Below are positions 8,321 to 16,183 of a DNA stretch of 36,561 nt, in pieces. Source of the stretch: an uncultured Myxococcales bacterium. GTDB lineage: Bacteria > Myxococcota_A > Polyangia > Nannocystales > Nannocystaceae. The notes beneath the pieces were generated by a model. The model had not been told where the DNA came from. It saw only the letters and a program-made list of their open reading frames with translations, and made no database searches. The stretch covers positions 20,812 to 57,372 of the forward strand of contig CADEGN010000009.1 in the NCBI GenBank assembly GCA_902826865.1, read 5' to 3'. A program made the position numbers and the translations under genes. The number at the start of each line of letters is the position of its first letter. Position 1 is the first letter of the stretch.

Positions 8321-9073
8321 GTGACGACGACCGACGCGCAAGTGAGGAGACGTATGAAGGAAATCCACAAGGATGGCGCGGTCGGTCGCGCGAGCGAGCG
8401 GGCCGGAATGGACCGGAAAACGGGGCGGAAGTACGCGTCGTTGGGGAAACTCCCGAGGGAGCCGGTGGCCCCGCGGGCGTACCGAACGCGTGAGGATCCG
8501 ATCGACGAGGCGGACTGGGCATGGGTCGAAGATCAGCTCCGAGGCGCTCCCTCGTTCGAGGCGAAGACCTTGTTGGAGATGCTGCAGGAGCGACGCCCCG
8601 GCGTGCACGGCGACGGCCAAGTGCGGACGCTCCAACGCCGAGTCCGGCGGTGGCGGGCGACCATGGGCCCCGACAAGGACGTGTTCTTCGCGCAGCAGCA
8701 TCGGCCTGGTGAAGCAGGGCAGACGGAGTTCACCCACGGCACCGAGTTGGGCGTGACGATCACCGGCGTGGCGTTCGCCCACTTGCTGTGCCACTTCGTG
8801 TTGCCGTACTCGAACTGGGAGTGGGTCACGGTGTGCGTGAGCGAGTCGATCGCGGCGCTGCGCCGCGGTGTCCAGGGCGCGCTCTTTCGGCTGGGACATC
8901 ACCCGGTCTGGCATCAAACCGATCACTCGACGGCGGCGACGCATGAGCTGCACGATGGTGACCGCGATCTCAACCGCGACTACGCCTCGATGATCGCGCA
9001 CTTCGGCATGAAGCTGCAGGACATGCCGCTCGTATCGTTCCTCGATGGCACTGAGGGCGATATTCGGCGTTGA
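8321..9073 (+). pseudogene. istA: IS21-family transposase IstA, C-terminally truncated
   Basis: About 235 residues match the N-terminal two-thirds of IstA: a helix-turn-helix (AVGRASERAGMDRKTGRKYASLG, about residues 20-42), a linker, then the catalytic core start at about 130. The position normally holding the first catalytic Asp reads TEFTHGTELGVTI, with Glu instead of the usual Asp. The second Asp motif is present (HQTDHSTAATHEL). Family similarity ends at MIAHFGMKLQ (about 9020), before the catalytic Glu, and the frame stops at 9073. No istB follows. The Asp-to-Glu change and the deletion both argue for a dead element. Confidence 0.75.
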
Positions 9074-9084
9074 TCGGTCTCGAC

Positions 9085-9370
9085 CCACGGCAGGTCGGTG
9101 AGCTCGCCGCGCGCGAGGGCGCGCCACGGCGCGTGGCCTCCCGGCTCGGTCGACGATTGCCACGAACTCGCGCCGCTCGTCCGTCAGCAGCCTTGCCCTG
9201 AGGGGGCCCGCGAGCGCGGCAAGTTCTCGAAATCGCGGGTCAAGGCCGCGCAAACTGAGCAGTTCCGCCGGAATGACCCACATCCGTTCGTCGGCGAAGC
9301 AGAACTTTGCCAACCGGTGCATGGCCGAGGCTTGCACGAATCCAGTGTCGCAGAAGCGCAGGCCGGTCAC
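9085..9370 (-). pseudogene. N-terminal fragment of an unknown protein cut by the IS21 remnant
   Basis: From an ATG at 9370 about 95 residues read as ordinary protein (TGLRFCDTGFVQASAMHRL, then FADERMWVIPAELLSLRG and RFRELAALAGPLRARLL). The frame then runs antisense through the istA fragment without similarity. I do not recognise the family. It lies 66 bp downstream of the SDR gene on the same strand and so may have been the next gene of that operon before an insertion removed its 3-prime part. The exact junction, about 9080, is approximate. Confidence 0.4.
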
Positions 9371-9436
9371 GAGCTCTATCCGCGAGCGCGGCGGTGTTCG
9401 TCTGCAATTCGCGTCGGCGACGTATCGGATCGCCCG

Positions 9437-10270
9437 TCAGCTACGCCCGAGCCCGCGGCGCGCGGCGTAGCGCGCCTTGGCCTTGGCCCCGAGCTTCTCG
9501 AGCAGCGGCCGCATCACGCGGCCGAGCCCGGGTACCAGGTAGTTCACCGTCGCCAGCTTGCCGGATAGATACGGCACGTCGAGCTCGATCCCGGTCTGAT
9601 CGCTGTGGATCGCCGCTAGCACCCGCGCGGCGACCTGGTCGGCGGTGCTCATCGGCTGCGAGAAGGTCAGCAGACTGACGTTGTCGAAGTCGTCGTCGAG
9701 GAAGCCGGTGTCGACCGGGCCTGGGTTGACGGTTGCGATGCGAATGCCGCGGCGTGCGAGATCCTCGGCGGCGCCGAGCGCCCAGATCCGCAGGCCTGCC
9801 TTGGTGCTCGAGTACACCGCCGAGCCCGGCACGCCGAGCTTGCCCGCGAGACTGCCGACGTTGACGATCACGCCGCCGGCCGACATCACGTCGACCGCCG
9901 CGCGCGTGAGCACCACGGGGCCGACGAGGTTGACCATGTACATCTGTGCAAGATCGCCAGGTGCGTGGCGCAACATGTCGCCGCGATGGTGCACCCCTGC
10001 GTTGTTGACCAGGATGTCGAGACGACCGAGCTGCCGTGCGACGTCGCCGGGCAGTGCGATCGCGGCCGGGACATCGCCGATGTCACGGACAAAGGGCTGC
10101 GCGCGCTCGCCGAGCTCCTGGCACACGCGCCGGAGTCGCTCGGCGCCGCGCGCGACCATGGCAACGGTGGCGCCGCCGGCCACCAGCCGACGAGCGACGG
10201 CGAGCCCGATCCCCGAGGACGCTCCGGTGACGATCGCCACGCGATCGGTGAGTTCAATGGGCGCGATCAT
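9437..10270 (-). CDS. Short-chain dehydrogenase/reductase (SDR)
   Basis: This is a classical SDR of 277 residues that probably reduces or oxidises a carbonyl/alcohol substrate with NAD(P)H; the substrate is unknown. All hallmarks are present: TGASSGIG at 15-22 for cofactor binding, NNAG at 89-92, catalytic Asn114, Ser140 (NVGS), and YxxxK with Tyr153 and Lys157 (YSSTKAG). A PGPVDTGF cofactor-loop motif follows. An Arg after the second beta strand (VARGAERLRR) leans towards NADPH, which is an inference. The C-terminal 60 residues are longer than in the shortest SDRs and basic. The hemerythrin-like gene lies 24 bp upstream on the same strand, so the two are likely co-transcribed. Confidence 0.9.
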   Translation of the reverse strand: MIAPIELTDRVAIVTGASSGIGLAVARRLVAGGATVAMVARGAERLRRVCQELGERAQPFVRDIGDVPAAIALPGDVARQLGRLDILVNNAGVHHRGDMLRHAPGDLAQMYMVNLVGPVVLTRAAVDVMSAGGVIVNVGSLAGKLGVPGSAVYSSTKAGLRIWALGAAEDLARRGIRIATVNPGPVDTGFLDDDFDNVSLLTFSQPMSTADQVAARVLAAIHSDQTGIELDVPYLSGKLATVNYLVPGLGRVMRPLLEKLGAKAKARYAARRGLGRS

Positions 10271-10294
10271 ACTCGCCGTTCGAGCGCACGGCGC

Positions 10295-10732
10295 TCAGTC
10301 CGCCTCGCTCGGCTGGTCGCCGAGCGCCCCCTGGATCAGCTGCGCCTCGTCGCGTTCGTGCGCCTCGAGTTCCCTCGCGAGCGCCTCGACGGTCGCCACG
10401 ATGGAAGCGGCGTCGAACTCGGCGGCACGGCGGGCGAGTTCGGCGGCGTGGGACGCGAGCGCACGGTGCTGCTCGGCGAGCGCCGCGATCCGCCGGTGCT
10501 GCGACGCGTTCGGTGCCGCGACGGCGTTGGCGAGCCCGCCGGCTTCCTCGAAGGCGAAGTGGCGCACGAGCGCGTCGGCGAAGCTCTCGGCCTCACGCGC
10601 GAGCAGCCGCTGCAGTCGCTCGGGCGCGAGCACGCCAGCGGGCGCATGCACGACCACGCGCAATCGATCGAGTTGCATGCCCAGCTCTTGGTGCTGTTGG
10701 CCGAGTGCGGCCGATCGCTCAGGTCGTGCCAT
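10295..10732 (-). CDS. Hemerythrin-like domain protein
   Basis: The protein has 145 residues and is all-helical. The spacing of His and acidic residues fits the HHE/hemerythrin diiron four-helix bundle: an early HQEL, HFAFEE (His-x3-Glu), HRRIAALAEQH, and a C-terminal HERDE. Such proteins bind O2, NO or iron; which applies here cannot be told. No signal peptide is present, so it is probably cytoplasmic. It is followed after 24 bp by the SDR gene, suggesting a two-gene unit, perhaps linked to redox stress. Ligand positions are assigned by pattern only, and the HHE assignment is less sure than the fold class. Confidence 0.6.
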   Translation of the reverse strand: MARPERSAALGQQHQELGMQLDRLRVVVHAPAGVLAPERLQRLLAREAESFADALVRHFAFEEAGGLANAVAAPNASQHRRIAALAEQHRALASHAAELARRAAEFDAASIVATVEALARELEAHERDEAQLIQGALGDQPSEAD

Positions 10733-10796
10733 GGGTTTGCCGTCGGGTCCAACTTAGGCGGGACCGCGCCGGTTCGGACGCGCAAGTCCTGCCGCC

Positions 10797-12029
10797 TCAC
10801 TCCGCTGCTGGCCGTGCGTCCGCTCCTCCTGCGCTGTGCCGGCGCCTGGCCTCGTCGAGGAAGTCCGCGACCCCCTCGATCACGGGCGCCGATCGCGGCG
10901 ACAGGAATATGTCGAAGGCGTGTTGAGCCCCGCCGATCTCCGCGAAAAGCACCGGCGCGGTCGAGACTTCGCGCAGCCGTTCGACAAACAGCCGCGCGTC
11001 CTCGAGCGGCGTCATCGTGTCCCGATCACCATGGATCACGAAGAAGGGCGGTGCATTCGCCTGCACGCGATCGACCGGGGAGGCGTCGTGGAACTTCTGG
11101 GGCTCCTCGTCGTAAAAGGCCTTGATCACCAGCGGCGCGATGAAGCGGTCGCGATACTTCGACCCGCGGATCCCCTGACGGTTGACGAGGTCGTACACCG
11201 CGTAGATCGGCACGCAGGCCTGCAGATGCGCGTCGGCGCCCTCGAAGCCGGGCTGGTAGCGGGGGTCGTCAGCCGTCAAGGCCGCCAGCGCGGCGAGGTG
11301 GCCACCGGCGGAGCCGCCGGTGATCGCGATGAACTCGGGGTCGACGCCGTAGTCGTCGGCGTGCGCGCGAATCCAGGCGATCGCGCGCTTGATGTCGACG
11401 AGTTGATCGGGGAACGTGGCGCCGGGCGCCAGTCGGTAGTTGACGTTGAACCCGACCCAGCCGCGATCCGACAGGTGACGCAACAGCGGGATGCCCTGCT
11501 CGCGCTTGTCGCCGATGACCCACGCGCCGCCGTGCACTTGGACGATCGCCGGTCGGCGCCGGCCCGCGGTCGCGGGCAGGAACACATCGAGCGCGAGCTC
11601 GCGACCAGCGACCCGCGAGTAGACGACGTCTTTGATCCGGCGCGCGCGCTCGATGCGCATCGGGAACGGGACGAGCAGCCGCCACCACGCGATCTGGTGT
11701 GGTGAGCGTGCGCGGCGGTAGTCCTCCAGCGAGCGATCCATTGCCTCACGGGCACGGCGGCCGCGGGCGAGCAAGACCACCAGCCCCAACCACTGCACTG
11801 CGACGAGCCCCAGACCCACCCAACCCGACCAGTGCTCGAGCGCGCCGAAATGAACGAAGATCGCGGTCGCAACCGCCTGCCACACCAAGTGGTGCGCCGC
11901 GAGCTCGATCGTGAGCCACGAGAACACGAAGCTCGGGATGAAGAAGCGCTGACGGTCGCGGCGCGGCATAAAGGCGTTGAACGTGAACGCCAGGCCCCAC
12001 GCGGCCGCGAGCAGAAACAGCCAGGACAC
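10797..12029 (-). CDS. Membrane-anchored alpha/beta hydrolase (HSL-like esterase/lipase)
   Basis: I chose the GTG at 12029 because an AGGA site lies upstream and longer starts would overlap the divergent ATP-grasp gene. The 410-residue protein has an N-terminal region with about three membrane segments (residues 3-21, 31-60 and 68-88). An esterase domain follows. It shows the oxyanion motif HGGAW (166-170), nucleophile elbow GGSAGG with Ser240, Asp335/Asp337 in HGDRD, and His370 in GAQHAF. These place it in the hormone-sensitive-lipase/carboxylesterase group, probably acting on short esters or lipids at the inner membrane. It is transcribed divergently from the ATP-grasp gene with only 90 bp between starts, so shared promoter control is possible. 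Confidence 0.85.
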   Translation of the reverse strand: MSWLFLLAAAWGLAFTFNAFMPRRDRQRFFIPSFVFSWLTIELAAHHLVWQAVATAIFVHFGALEHWSGWVGLGLVAVQWLGLVVLLARGRRAREAMDRSLEDYRRARSPHQIAWWRLLVPFPMRIERARRIKDVVYSRVAGRELALDVFLPATAGRRRPAIVQVHGGAWVIGDKREQGIPLLRHLSDRGWVGFNVNYRLAPGATFPDQLVDIKRAIAWIRAHADDYGVDPEFIAITGGSAGGHLAALAALTADDPRYQPGFEGADAHLQACVPIYAVYDLVNRQGIRGSKYRDRFIAPLVIKAFYDEEPQKFHDASPVDRVQANAPPFFVIHGDRDTMTPLEDARLFVERLREVSTAPVLFAEIGGAQHAFDIFLSPRSAPVIEGVADFLDEARRRHSAGGADARPAAE

Positions 12030-12119
12030 CGTGCGGTGGATCCTAGCGCGTCGACGAGACGACCACCGCGCGCAAGTTCTTCGCGCTGCGGCTCGGGGGC
12101 TCGTGCCAGACTTGACGCC

Positions 12120-13298
12120 ATGGCCCGCATCCTGGTTACCAGCTCGCGCATGCCGTTCGCCCTCGACGAGATCCGCAAGCTCGGGCGCAACGGCCACGAG
12201 GTGTTCGTCACCGACACCTTCAGGACCGCGCCGGGCAGCCACTCGCGCTACGCCGCCGAGGCGATCATCACGCCCTCACCGCGCTACGAGACCGCGGCGT
12301 TCCTCGACGTGATCGAGGACGTCGTGACCTCGCGCAGCATCGAGTGGATCCTGCCCACGTTCGAAGAGGTGTTCCACCTCGCGCGTGCGCGTCAGCGGTT
12401 CGGCGGCCATGCTCACCTGTTCGCGGCGCAGTTCGACGTGCTGCACACGCTGCACGATAAGCAGCGCTTCGTCGCGCTGGCCCAACGGCTTGGCCTACCG
12501 ATCCCGCGCACGCTCGTCGCGCGCGATCGGGCCGAGTTGGCCGCGGCCACGCGCGAGTTCGGTCAGTTCTTCGCCCGGCCCGCATACTCGCGCGGAGGCG
12601 TGCAGCTGTTCACCAACGCCGGCCCGCTCGCCGGCGCGCTCACGCTCGATCGCTGCCGCCCAACCGACGCCAACCCCTGGCTCGTGCAGGGTTTCGTCCA
12701 GGGTACCGACGTGTGCACGTTCTCGATCGTGCACCACGGTCGCATCGCCGCGCACTCGACATACATCCACCCGCGCATGCTCGAGCACGCCGGCGGCATC
12801 TCGTTCGAGGCGATCGACGAGGGCGGGACGCTGGCGATCGCGGCGGTGATCGCCGCCGACACCGGTTATCATGGCCAGCTGTCGCTCGATTTTCTGCGCA
12901 CGGATCAGGGCCTCGTTTTGGTCGAGTGCAACCCACGGCCTACCGCGGGGGTGTACCTGATGCCCGACGAGCTGTTCGTACACGCCCTGTTCGACCCCGA
13001 TCCCGGCAGGACCCTGTTTGCGCCGATCGGCGCCGCGCGCCGCATCGACGTCGCGATCATCCGTGACATGTTCCGCCATCCCGAGGAGATTCCCGAGGAT
13101 CTGGCCGCGCTTTTCGCCAAGGCCCGCGATGTCTACGCCGCGCCCGATGACATGATGCCGGCGCTGTTCCAGTTCCTTTCGTACTCGCACGTGCTCGCGT
13201 ACCGTTGGCGCCGCGGCCATCGCGACAAGCGCGCGGATCTCATGGCCGGCTACTTCGACGACGTGCAGTGGGACGGAGAGGCGATCGACGCCGCGTGA
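12120..13298 (+). CDS. ATP-grasp domain protein
   Basis: The ATG at 12120 begins MARILVTSSRMPFALDEIR, a typical ATP-grasp pre-domain start; the frame is open further upstream but that part runs antisense to the esterase. The 392-residue protein has DKQRF at 113-117, ARPAYSRGG at 152-160 (the nucleotide-binding loop) and metal-ligand residues Asp257, Glu269 and Asn271 in LDFLR and VECNPRP. It therefore likely joins a carboxylate to an amine or other nucleophile using ATP, in the carbamoyl-phosphate-synthase-like branch. Substrate is unknown. The C-terminal 100 residues are outside the core. No biosynthetic neighbours are apparent, and the next gene on this strand starts 104 bp downstream. Confidence 0.85.
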   Translation: MARILVTSSRMPFALDEIRKLGRNGHEVFVTDTFRTAPGSHSRYAAEAIITPSPRYETAAFLDVIEDVVTSRSIEWILPTFEEVFHLARARQRFGGHAHLFAAQFDVLHTLHDKQRFVALAQRLGLPIPRTLVARDRAELAAATREFGQFFARPAYSRGGVQLFTNAGPLAGALTLDRCRPTDANPWLVQGFVQGTDVCTFSIVHHGRIAAHSTYIHPRMLEHAGGISFEAIDEGGTLAIAAVIAADTGYHGQLSLDFLRTDQGLVLVECNPRPTAGVYLMPDELFVHALFDPDPGRTLFAPIGAARRIDVAIIRDMFRHPEEIPEDLAALFAKARDVYAAPDDMMPALFQFLSYSHVLAYRWRRGHRDKRADLMAGYFDDVQWDGEAIDAA

Positions 13299-13402
13299 GC
13301 TTGCGGAAGCGAAAACTCTGCCGCTCGGCGCGCGGCGCCTGAGCATCGCGTTCGGCTGGACGCGGGGACGGCAGCGGCCATGCTGAGAGGAAGCGCAGCG
13401 CC

Positions 13403-13984
13403 ATGATCGCCCGTACGACCCTCACCACCGTTTTCTGTCTCGCCTGCTCCGCGGGCGCCGACGCAGCCGCCACCGGTGAGGCGCGCGTCGAGGTGCTCGC
13501 GAGCGCGGCCACGCCCGCCGTGGCGGCGGACCGCAAGGGCGTCGACGCGCTGGTTGGCGTGTACCGCCACGGGGGCGGCCAGGCCGAGCAGGATGCGCTC
13601 GAAAGCGCGGTCGACGGGGTCGTCTCCGAGATGAACATCCTCGTTCGCGAGATCGCGCGCAAGCGGTTGCTCGCGTCCAACAACATCCCCACAGCGCTGA
13701 CCGTCGTCAAGGACGGCGCTACCGTCACGATCTCGTTCGATGAGCGCGTGTACACCGCGATGATCGACGGGCCCGCGGTCAACGTGATCGGCAGCACCGG
13801 CGATCCGCTCAAGATGACCCTGCGCGTGCGCGGCGGCAAGCTCGTTCAGCACTTCGTGGGCGACAAGGGGGCGCGCACCAACACCATGCGCCGCAGCGAC
13901 GATGGGCTGCACCTCGCAGTGGTCGTCGAGTCCGAGTCGCTGCCGCGGGCGCTGAGCTACGAGCTCACGTTCGCCCGGCGATGA
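13403..13984 (+). CDS. Secreted protein of unknown function
   Basis: The 193-residue protein has a cleavable-looking signal peptide (about residues 1-21, FCLACSAGADAAA). A helical segment follows (about 50-90), then a beta-rich C-terminal half with SFDERVYTAMIDGPAVNVIG. An AGAGGA-type site precedes the ATG. I do not recognise the family. The stop overlaps the next start by 4 bases (ATGA), so the two are translationally coupled and probably act together at the envelope. The layout (helical part, then a small beta-barrel-like half) would suit a ligand-binding periplasmic protein, but that is speculation. Confidence 0.75.
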   Translation: MIARTTLTTVFCLACSAGADAAATGEARVEVLASAATPAVAADRKGVDALVGVYRHGGGQAEQDALESAVDGVVSEMNILVREIARKRLLASNNIPTALTVVKDGATVTISFDERVYTAMIDGPAVNVIGSTGDPLKMTLRVRGGKLVQHFVGDKGARTNTMRRSDDGLHLAVVVESESLPRALSYELTFARR

Positions 13985-14661
13985 CGCCGTGGATGCTAGC
14001 GGCGGCGCTCGGTGTGACGAGCGCGCCACCGTGCCCCGTGGACGACACGGTCGCCGGAACGGTCGCGCAAGGTCGAGATCTCGGCGAACGACTCGCGTTC
14101 TTGCAAGGTCGCTTGGCGCTGGGGGCCAAGCGAGCGCGGATGTGGAGCGCCGCGTGGGGGACCGCCTACGGTGCGCTCGCAGTCACGCTGCTCGCGGTCA
14201 CGCCAGCGGTCGACCGAGGCACCCGCGTCGATCTGTACGTCGGGGCGGCGTCGGCCAGCGTCGGCGTGCTGACGCGCGCAGTGTTGGTCCCCCGGGTCGT
14301 GCGCGAGCACCGACGCGTGGTTCGACGTAGCGATCGCGGCTGCGCGGCGGTGCGTGCCGCCGAACAAGCGCTGGTGCGCAGCGCCAAGGCCGAGCGCCGC
14401 GGCCGCAGCCTGCTGGTGCACGCATCGGCGCTGCTGTACAACGTCGGCGTCGGCTTGGTGCTGGGCCTGGGCTTCGATCGGCCGGTGTCCGCCGCCCGAC
14501 AGGCGTCGATCGGCGCGATAATCGGTCAGATCATGCTCGTCACCCAGCCGATGGTGTCGGCCCGCACGCTCGAGGAGTATCGTCGCGGGGCGCTGGGCGC
14601 TTGGTTCACGCCGCTGGTCCTGCCCAGAGGCGTCGGCGTGGGGCTCGCCGGGCGAATGTGA
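13981..14661 (+). CDS. Hypothetical membrane protein coupled to the preceding secreted protein
   Basis: The 226-residue protein starts inside the stop of the previous gene (ATGA). It begins with a short hydrophobic, signal-like stretch (MLAAALGVTSAPPCPVD), has a basic helical segment, and then about four hydrophobic helices (about residues 58-75, 83-100, 146-165, 175-200). The tail ends LPRGVGVGLAGRM, resembling the beta-like C-termini of other envelope proteins here (compare SGRF at 4499). No family is recognised. The pairing suggests a small envelope module with the secreted protein upstream. Confidence 0.7.
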   Translation: MTPWMLAAALGVTSAPPCPVDDTVAGTVAQGRDLGERLAFLQGRLALGAKRARMWSAAWGTAYGALAVTLLAVTPAVDRGTRVDLYVGAASASVGVLTRAVLVPRVVREHRRVVRRSDRGCAAVRAAEQALVRSAKAERRGRSLLVHASALLYNVGVGLVLGLGFDRPVSAARQASIGAIIGQIMLVTQPMVSARTLEEYRRGALGAWFTPLVLPRGVGVGLAGRM

Positions 14662-14810
14662 CGCACGCCGGTCCAAGGGCGCGGCGCTGTCGTTTCGCGA
14701 GAAGCATCGGCGAACTCCGCGGTCGCGCACGCACTGCGTGCTTGCGCCAGCGGTTTTCGGCGGACGATGCCCAGGTCGCGGTGCTCAGCGCACGCGCCCC
14801 GGAGTCCACC

Positions 14811-15947
14811 GTGTCCGTCTTTGAGCATCCCGAGTTCGACCAACACGAACACATCAGCTACCTCTGCGACGCGGCGACCGGCTTGCGGGCGATCGTCGCG
14901 ATTCACACGACCAGTCGCCTCGGCATCGCGGGTGGTGGCTGCCGCATCTGGCCGTACGCGACCGAGGATGAGGCATTGCGCGACGTGCTCCGGCTGTCGA
15001 AGGCGATGACCTACAAGCTGGCGCTGGCGGGGATCCCTTCGGGCGGTGCGAAGTCGGTCGTGATCGCCGATCCCAAGCGCGACAAGAGTGAGGCGCTGCT
15101 GCGCGCGCTTGGACGAGCGGTGCACGCCATGGCGGGTCGCTACGTGATCGCCGAGGACGTCGGCACCACGCCCGCCGACATGGAGATCATCGCCCGCGAG
15201 ACCCCGTACTGCGCGGGGCGGGCCGGCGGTAGCGGCGATACCACGCCGCCGACCGCGTACGGTACGTTCTTGGCGCTCGAGTGCGGCGTGAAGCACAGGC
15301 TGCGCCGCGCCGATCTGACGGGTGTGCGCGTCGCGATCCAGGGTGTGGGCGGCGTGGGCTTCCGCCTCGCGCAGCTGCTCGCGGCCCGCGGCGCGAAACT
15401 GGTCGTCACCGATCTCGACCAGGACAAGGTCCGGCGCGCCGTCGCCGAGCTCGGCGCGGTCGCGGTCGACGGCGCGGCGATCTACGACGCCGACGTCGAA
15501 GTGTTCTCGCCATGCGCGCTCGGCGACGTACTGACCGAGCAAAACATCGCGCGTCTACGCTGCGCTGTGGTCGCCGGCGCTGCGAACAACCAGCTGCCTA
15601 CCGATGCGCAGGCAGGCTCGCTCGCCGCGCGCAAGATCCTCTACGTTCCGGACTTCGTCGCCAACATGGGCGGTGTCATGGGGGCCGCTCGGCTGTCCAC
15701 CGCGACCGACGAGAAGATGCATGACGCGCTGCAGCGCATCGTGCACACGCTCGAGCGGATCTTCGCCGACGCTGAAGCCACCGGCGTGACTACGCACGTC
15801 GCTGCGGTCGCGGCGGCCAAGGCAGCGATCGGCGCGCGCAACGGCGGGTTCGGAGCCAAGCTCGCGGCGGGCCTGTGGCGCAGTCCGATGGTCGCCCGCA
15901 CGGCATTGCGGGTGCGCAACGCACTCGCCTCGGCGCGGACACGGTAG
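14811..15947 (+). CDS. ldh: Leucine dehydrogenase (Glu/Leu/Phe/Val dehydrogenase family)
   Basis: The enzyme oxidatively deaminates branched-chain amino acids to 2-keto acids using NAD+, feeding branched-chain catabolism and, in myxobacteria, probably iso-fatty-acid primers. I chose GTG 14811: a GGAG site lies eight bases upstream and the length (378 residues) fits leucine dehydrogenases of about 360-380. Key residues align: GGGCR near 41-45, Lys69 (MTYK), catalytic Lys81 (GGAKSV) and Asp116 (AEDVGTT). The second domain has the NAD fingerprint GVGGVGFRLAQLL near 178-190. A phenylalanine or valine preference cannot be excluded. An ada fragment begins 35 bp downstream. Confidence 0.92.
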   Translation: MSVFEHPEFDQHEHISYLCDAATGLRAIVAIHTTSRLGIAGGGCRIWPYATEDEALRDVLRLSKAMTYKLALAGIPSGGAKSVVIADPKRDKSEALLRALGRAVHAMAGRYVIAEDVGTTPADMEIIARETPYCAGRAGGSGDTTPPTAYGTFLALECGVKHRLRRADLTGVRVAIQGVGGVGFRLAQLLAARGAKLVVTDLDQDKVRRAVAELGAVAVDGAAIYDADVEVFSPCALGDVLTEQNIARLRCAVVAGAANNQLPTDAQAGSLAARKILYVPDFVANMGGVMGAARLSTATDEKMHDALQRIVHTLERIFADAEATGVTTHVAAVAAAKAAIGARNGGFGAKLAAGLWRSPMVARTALRVRNALASARTR

Positions 15948-15981
15948 TGGCGGCGGGCTCCGCTCATCGCGGGGCCGGCCG

Positions 15982-16153
15982 CGGGCCGTGGCGCGGGCGT
16001 GCGCGGCGAACAAGCTCGCCATCGTGATCCCATGCCATCGAGTCGTGCGTGGCGACGGTGGGGTCGGGGGCTGGCTACCGCTGGGGGCTCGCGCGCAAGC
16101 GAGAGCTGATCGCCCGGGAACAGCCGCCCGATCCGAAGGCCCCAGCTCCCTAG
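15982..16153 (+). pseudogene. ada/ogt C-terminal fragment (O6-alkylguanine-DNA alkyltransferase), copy A
   Basis: The frame reads RAVARACAANKLAIVIPCHR and VVRGDG, the active-site region of Ada/Ogt with the acceptor Cys in PCHRV. A short insertion near 16060-16070 (CTGG relative to copy B) shifts frame; beyond it the alternative frame restores YRWGLARKRELIAREQPP and ends in TAG at 16153. Only about 55 residues of the domain exist, with no start. The segment is closely similar (roughly 85-90% by eye) to 23430-23600. It is non-functional. Confidence 0.8.
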
Positions 16154-16183
16154 CCCGAGGGCGGGGGCGACTCCTACCGGTTG

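Noticed and set aside
8159..9370. Minus-strand open frame of 403 codons as one protein
   Set aside because: Only the first 95 codons look protein-like; the rest is antisense to the istA fragment.
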